50,532 nucleotides of DNA. It comes from Candidatus Nanoarchaeia archaeon (GTDB taxonomy: Archaea; Nanobdellota; Nanobdellia; SCGC-AAA011-G17; GW2011-AR17). The DNA lies in contig JAQTVM010000012.1 of the NCBI GenBank assembly GCA_028706745.1, positions 1 to 50,532 on the forward strand. The letters run 5' to 3'. The position numbers were made by a program, and so were the translations under genes. Below the pieces are notes generated by a model that was not told the DNA's origin, made no database searches, and saw only the letters and a program-made list of their open reading frames with translations. This document shows, piece by piece, positions 47,321 through 50,532 of this stretch; the stretch's first letter is position 1; each line of letters starts with the position of its first letter.

Positions 47321-47686
47321 ATGAAAAAGGCAGTTTTAGGTATTGCTGCGCTTGTTTCAGGATGCTATCTTAATGTGCATACTAATTACAGGCTTCACGA
47401 CTGGACTGAACTTTCTGAAGGCGGCTCTGCAATATTTCATTCAGGAGACGCTTCAATTCATCTGAATTATTACGGGCCTGCATCCAATCACGCTGACGGG
47501 GCGCACGATGACATTGTGTTCATCGGAAGGCATGTTCCTTTTGAAGGCTATGATGAAAGGGAGCTTGTCATTGGCGACGGAGATGTTCGTTCTTTGTTTG
47601 GATACAGGTTCAGGTTTGATATTCTTAATGACAATGATAATGTGATAGAGAACAATCGTGTTGTTGTGTATTGGGACAAGGAGTAA
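47321..47686 (+). CDS. Tandem lipoprotein 3
   Basis: 121 residues: MKKAVLGIAALVSGCYLNVH (Cys15), then IHLNYYGPASNHADGAHDDI, VIGDGDVRSLFGYRFRFDIL and NDNDNVIENNRVVVYWDKE. The NDND motif is altered after the fourth residue, so this copy has diverged most. It starts right after the preceding TAA. Three paralogues in one operon imply a shared process on the cell surface. Confidence 0.65.
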   Translation: MKKAVLGIAALVSGCYLNVHTNYRLHDWTELSEGGSAIFHSGDASIHLNYYGPASNHADGAHDDIVFIGRHVPFEGYDERELVIGDGDVRSLFGYRFRFDILNDNDNVIENNRVVVYWDKE

Positions 47687-47945
47687 GCATCTATAAAGGC
47701 GGCAGAGTTGCACTCTGAACCGGCTGTTCTTTGAACCAAGTTAAATCTCTGCAGAGATTTGACGACGAGCGCGTAAATTCCCTTCCGGCAAGTATGGAAA
47801 TTCCTAACCTAATCTTCTTTTTTCGCATTGGATTTTCGGATTCGCTGCGGGAATTTTCAAAGGTTGCCGTAAAATTTACGGAAAATTGTGGGAAAGCTAT
47901 ATAAGGAAAGCGCGCATATCATTATTAAGAGTGAAATATATAAAC
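47687..47945. other. Intergenic region with palindromes, no gene seen
   Basis: It holds AAATCTCTGCAGAGATTT (about 47743-47760, perfect 18-bp palindrome) followed by TTTGACGACG-like sequence; GGAAATTCC and a later GGAATTTTC; AACCT/AGGTT (about 47807 and 47861); and CCGTAAAATTTACGG (about 47868-47882). TATA-like elements follow near 47896 and 47937. No open frame with protein-like composition is visible. Confidence 0.5.
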
Positions 47946-48018
47946 CACTTAAGTGTCCGTATAAAGCCACTTAAGTGGAAATGTTTATAAACAAAAAAGT
48001 ATTAAATACACTTAAGTG
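47946..48018 (+). promoter_or_regulatory. Promoter with three CACTTAAGTG operators
   Basis: The palindrome CACTTAAGTG occurs at 47946-47955, 47968-47977 (here extended to CCACTTAAGTGG) and 48009-48018. Spacings of 22 and 41 bp are about two and four helical turns, so all face one side. GTTTATAAAC at 47983-47992 is the likely TATA box; the third copy covers the start region of the following gene. Confidence 0.7.
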
Positions 48019-48024
48019 GTTTTT

Positions 48025-48216
48025 ATGGCAGATACAGAAAACTCATGGACACAGCTTTTGCCTCTTGAGCGGGAGAATTATATCCTTTTTCATGAAACAG
48101 CATACAAAGACGACATCAGCCATGCTGAGCATAATGCTGTCAAATTTCCAAGATGGTCAATAATCTCCGCATATTATGCAATGCAAATAAATGTATATGA
48201 GCGAACTTTGTTTTAA
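48025..48216 (+). pseudogene. Truncated HEPN-like gene
   Basis: The frame reads MADTENSWTQLLPLERENYI and SHAEHNAVKFPRWSIISAYYA (through about residue 53), a typical first half of HEPN toxins, in which RWSIISAYYAM is followed by a further 70-90 residues. Here the frame goes on for ten unrelated residues and stops. The break lies at about 48180-48187, where the opposite strand becomes the nucleotidyltransferase gene. Its operator-rich promoter is intact. Confidence 0.6.
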
Positions 48217-48496
48217 CAGGAATGCATTTCTTCAAGTAATCATCAGGCAGCTGCTGGGAAAATATCATGCCTTCAACAAACAGGTCAACCCTGAACCCGT
48301 GCGGAATGGAATTAAAAGCCCTCCTCAGCTCAGTAACGTCATCTTTTGAGGCATTAAAGTCAATGTCAATTGTAGACTGCTTAAGGTCCAGCAGCGTCAT
48401 CGCAGTGCCGCCTACTGCAACAATGCTCATCTCTTTTCCAAGAGCCTTATCCACTTCAGAAAGCAAATCAAGCAGCATATCCTTGTCTATTGCCAT
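48140..48496 (-). pseudogene. Nucleotidyltransferase (DUF6036/AbiEii-like), 3' end lost
   Basis: 118 residues. MSIVAVGGTAMTLLDLKQST and IDIDFNASKDDVTELRRAFN are the nucleotidyltransferase GG..D-x-D region; VDLFVEGMIFSQQLP and HIHLFAL follow as expected. After FAL (about 48180) the frame reads antisense of the HEPN remnant and stops, so the C-terminal part is missing. It overlaps the upstream wHTH gene by 10 bp. May still fold in part, but is probably inactive. Confidence 0.65.
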
Positions 48497-49548
48497 GTTC
48501 CATACAGCTCCATGTTGCGCTTCACAGCGCTTAAATCAACCTGTTCAGTTTTCACGCCGATTGCCTTTATAACCTCTTCCATTTCTGCATATTCTTTATG
48601 CCCGAGGCGGCGCAATGCCTCAAGAATGCCAAGCAGCTTTCCCAACAGCCTGTATTTCAGGCAAATGAATGCCAGGAGCATCATGTCCGGCTTGTTCTTT
48701 AATAACAGCACAGGCGCTGCATAAAAAAGCCGCGCTCCCCTTTCAAGCATTGCGGCTGCTATAATCATCTCAATGCAAATCCTGTTTTGCTCGCTTGCTT
48801 TCCACCCTATTTCCGAATACCCGAAGCGGAGAAGGTTGTAACGCAGCTCGTCATCGCTTATCTTTCCCGGTTCTATGCCTTCCTGCGCCGCTGCCTTATC
48901 CCCTCTCATGTAGGCTGCGCAAATCACTGCCCAGAACATCTGCGGCGAGGAAAAGGCAATCTTGTCAGCCAGCATCTCTTTTAAGGGATTTATTTCAGGA
49001 GACTTCAGAAAAGAGATGAACGCCTTTTCAGGCATTATAAGGCAGTCAATCCTGATATTGTACCTGTCCCGGATTGTTTTGGCAAGCGAGTATATGGCTT
49101 TTGCCTCATTCTGAATCTGCCTGCTTTCCCCTTCCCTTAAAATGAAAAGCAGCTCCATTCTGTTCAGCCTGGCATTCCTTTCCGGGCTTATCAAAGAAAT
49201 GGAATCTATTGTGTAAAATTCCCTTGCAAATGCTGACTCAATTTCAGGAAGAATAATGCCAAGGCTTTTTCTTTTTGCAAGCAGGCTGCTTTTGCTCTCA
49301 AGCTCAGCCAGCGCCATTGTGTCAGGAAGCCTTGCGTACGCCAGGTTTAATTCCGCAAGCATTGATTTTCCCGAGCTTGCCAGCGTGATAATGCCTTCTT
49401 TTTCAAGCGCTTTTGCCTTATAGTATATGTTCCTGTACTGGCCTTTGCCGTATTTCTTTTTTATATCACCGGCAAGCCGGCTGATTGAAATAGGATTGCC
49501 TAACCTGCTTCCCAATGCGTCCAGTATCCTGTAAGTTAGTTTGTCCAT
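48487..49548 (-). CDS. wHTH protein with nucleotidyltransferase-like domain (AbiEi-like position)
   Basis: 353 residues. N-terminal winged helix (MDKLTYRILDALGSRLGNPI, SISRLAGDIKKKYGKGQYRN, KALEKEGIITLASSGKSMLA), a middle domain whose strands (MELLFILREGES, RIDCLIMPEKAFISFLKSPE) recall a degenerate nucleotidyltransferase, and a helical C-terminal half. Its stop overlaps the next gene, a nucleotidyltransferase, by 10 bp. Order and overlap resemble AbiEi antitoxin plus AbiEii toxin. Homology to AbiEi was not established. Direct repeats upstream suggest autoregulation. Confidence 0.6.
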   Translation of the reverse strand: MDKLTYRILDALGSRLGNPISISRLAGDIKKKYGKGQYRNIYYKAKALEKEGIITLASSGKSMLAELNLAYARLPDTMALAELESKSSLLAKRKSLGIILPEIESAFAREFYTIDSISLISPERNARLNRMELLFILREGESRQIQNEAKAIYSLAKTIRDRYNIRIDCLIMPEKAFISFLKSPEINPLKEMLADKIAFSSPQMFWAVICAAYMRGDKAAAQEGIEPGKISDDELRYNLLRFGYSEIGWKASEQNRICIEMIIAAAMLERGARLFYAAPVLLLKNKPDMMLLAFICLKYRLLGKLLGILEALRRLGHKEYAEMEEVIKAIGVKTEQVDLSAVKRNMELYGTWQ

Positions 49549-49556
49549 TATGACTC

Positions 49557-49595
49557 CAAAGACATAATATTATATTATCAAAGACATATATAAAG
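49557..49595 (-). promoter_or_regulatory. Promoter of the wHTH gene with paired direct repeats
   Basis: CAAAGACATA occurs at 49557-49566 and 49579-49588, 22 bp apart (two helical turns); the second overlaps the minus-strand TATA box CTTTATATAT (49595-49586). Good candidate for a site bound by the wHTH protein itself. Confidence 0.55.
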
Positions 49596-49719
49596 ATTTC
49601 GGTTGAAACGGGTTTTTGTCCGCCATGTCCCTCTAGTTATAATACACTTTATAGTGGTTACAATAGAAAGATTTAAATACTTGCAAGAGCCTCAAAAACT
49701 AAGGTTTAGGGGGTATAAA

Positions 49720-49836
49720 ATGGATATGAGCACAACAGGCATACCGCAAGGCTCTGCTTTGGCGGCACAGGCGAGGTTTTTGCCGGATTTTGAGAGACAG
49801 ATAGTTTTGAACCGAAAAACAGATTGTTTAAGGTAA
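49720..49836 (+). CDS. 38-residue protein ahead of the phosphoesterase gene
   Basis: MDMSTTGIPQGSALAAQARF, then LPDFERQIVLNRKTDCLR, with a GGGGG ribosome-binding-like element 8 bp before the ATG and a TATA-like element (ATTTAAATA, about 49671-49679). It ends 5 bp before the next ATG. No family is recognised; it could also be a leader peptide for the gene behind it. A longer frame begins at 49603. Confidence 0.45.
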   Translation: MDMSTTGIPQGSALAAQARFLPDFERQIVLNRKTDCLR

Positions 49837-49841
49837 ATGCT

Positions 49842-50532
49842 ATGGATAAAGAAACCGAAGAGAATACAAAAGAGAAAGAATCTCAAAAAGAGCATTTTAA
49901 TGGAGAATTTGAGAGATTTAAGGATGCAGAATGCTCTGCTGACGGAAGGGTTTATGCAAAAGAAGGGGAATTATACATTCCCGAGCTGGGTCTTGTATGC
50001 TATGGCAATGGCCCCTGCGGAAAGCCTTCACAGGAGATAGATACTGCAACTCCCTGCTACCATACTGCTTACATCAAAACTTCAGAAGGCAAGGTATATG
50101 CAAGAAAAGATTATCAGGGCATAAAAAAGCTTAAGGAATTCTTTGACAGCCATGGGAATACATTAAAAGATGCATACAAAGCTCAAAGAAAAGAAGAATT
50201 GGGGCTTGTTTCAAATACATCAATTGAAAATGCAGTTGAAGTTAATGAACCGGAACCCACTGAAGCAACAAGCAATTATGAACCAAAAGAAGAAACTTCA
50301 AGCACCACACTTGTAGAGCCGGTTTCAGCGATTGAAGGCATAAAGAGCGGCTCTTTAGAACAAAAAGTTTCAAATGGCGTAAAAAGAGACGGGAAGATCG
50401 TTGAATATCCCAATGAAGGGACATTGTTTGTGGCAACAGATATTCACGGCGACATGGATGCACTTGAAAAAGTAATAGCTGCCTTTGAGAAGAAATATGC
50501 AAAAAATTCCAAAATAGGAAAGAAGACTTACC
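49842..50532 (+). CDS. Calcineurin-like phosphoesterase with long N-terminal region (partial)
   Basis: The frame from ATG 49842 stays open to the window end (230 codons). A charged start (MDKETEENTKEKESQKEHFN) leads to a Cys-containing part (ADGRVYAKEGELYIPELGLV, CYGNGPCGKPS, ATPCYHTAYIKT), an acidic Ser/Thr/Glu linker (about residues 125-175) and the beginning of a metallophosphoesterase domain, EGTLFVATDIHGDMDALEKV, whose DxHGD holds metal ligands. The rest lies outside. Only the domain start is visible, so substrate and full length are unknown. Confidence 0.7.
   Translation, partial: MDKETEENTKEKESQKEHFNGEFERFKDAECSADGRVYAKEGELYIPELGLVCYGNGPCGKPSQEIDTATPCYHTAYIKTSEGKVYARKDYQGIKKLKEFFDSHGNTLKDAYKAQRKEELGLVSNTSIENAVEVNEPEPTEATSNYEPKEETSSTTLVEPVSAIEGIKSGSLEQKVSNGVKRDGKIVEYPNEGTLFVATDIHGDMDALEKVIAAFEKKYAKNSKIGKKTY

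Noticed and set aside
49837-50040. 67-residue frame over the phosphoesterase start
   Set aside because: It is another frame of the long open phosphoesterase gene starting at 49842, which has a recognisable metallophosphoesterase motif.
50242-50502. Minus-strand 86-residue frame at the window end
   Set aside because: It is the antisense of the phosphoesterase gene, Leu/Arg/Ser-rich as expected for a shadow frame.

Overview
The window reads as part of an archaeal chromosome, most likely a DPANN lineage of the Woesearchaeota/Pacearchaeota type. The evidence is archaeal information-processing gene clusters (S13-S4-S11-Rpo3-tRNA-L18e-L13-S9-RpoN; L21e-Rpo4-DUF655; RNase P Rpr2/Rnp4; S2; pelota; endonuclease Q; Nre; two PAC2 proteins), TATA-box promoters about 26-28 bp upstream of start codons (leaderless mRNAs), class III (pilin-type) signal peptides with a prepilin peptidase, and tRNA genes without encoded CCA. 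The placement below archaeal level is inference.

Layout. 1-3.6 kb: a papain-like secreted protease, a 46-residue membrane protein missed by length filters, and a large Cys/Asp-rich MopE-like surface protein. 3.7-5.2 kb: membrane protein, Toprim protein and metallophosphoesterase in an overlapping operon. 5.2-8.7 kb (minus): an arsenic operon arsR-arsM-thioredoxin-arsF-arsG-permease with a clear operator. 8.9-13.8 kb: tRNA-Pro, two tiny membrane proteins, CYTH phosphatase/cyclase, 5'-nucleotidase, SdpI plus Imm5-like immunity proteins, a nucleotidyltransferase/HEPN pair and a PAC2 protein. 13.8-23.9 kb: EndoQ, unknown genes, a convergent PIN/RHH pair, a pilin-like protein, pelota, tRNA-Leu, Nre, a duplicated zincin-like protein, a SprT-like protease and an M24 peptidase. 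23.9-29.6 kb (minus): the ribosome/RNA polymerase cluster. 29.7-38.6 kb: polyprenol-kinase-like protein, radical SAM proteins, an AT-rich zinc-ribbon/transglutaminase operon, wHTH, PAC2 and the prepilin peptidase. 38.6-42.7 kb (minus): surface Ig-like and duplicated pilin-like proteins, then S2. 42.8-50.5 kb: MFS transporter, tRNA-Ala with repeated 3' ends, PGF-pre-PGF surface protein, three tandem lipoproteins, a wrecked HEPN/nucleotidyltransferase locus with an AbiEi-like wHTH gene, and the start of a phosphoesterase.

How parts work together. The ribosomal genes, RNA polymerase subunits and RNase P protein are co-transcribed in the usual archaeal way. The ars operon couples sensing, methylation, thiol-dependent reduction and export. 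The prepilin peptidase probably matures the pilin-like proteins at 17.7 and 40.3-41.9 kb. Several toxin-antitoxin-like loci are present, one visibly broken.

The most unusual signals are in intergenic DNA: (i) downstream of tRNA-Ala and tRNA-Pro, hairpin units that each end in an exact copy of that tRNA's own 3' end and share the loop motif GARCRAAGYGAG; (ii) a two-copy multi-stem repeat element after rnp4 and after rps2; (iii) single palindromic TATA boxes placed symmetrically between divergent leaderless genes.
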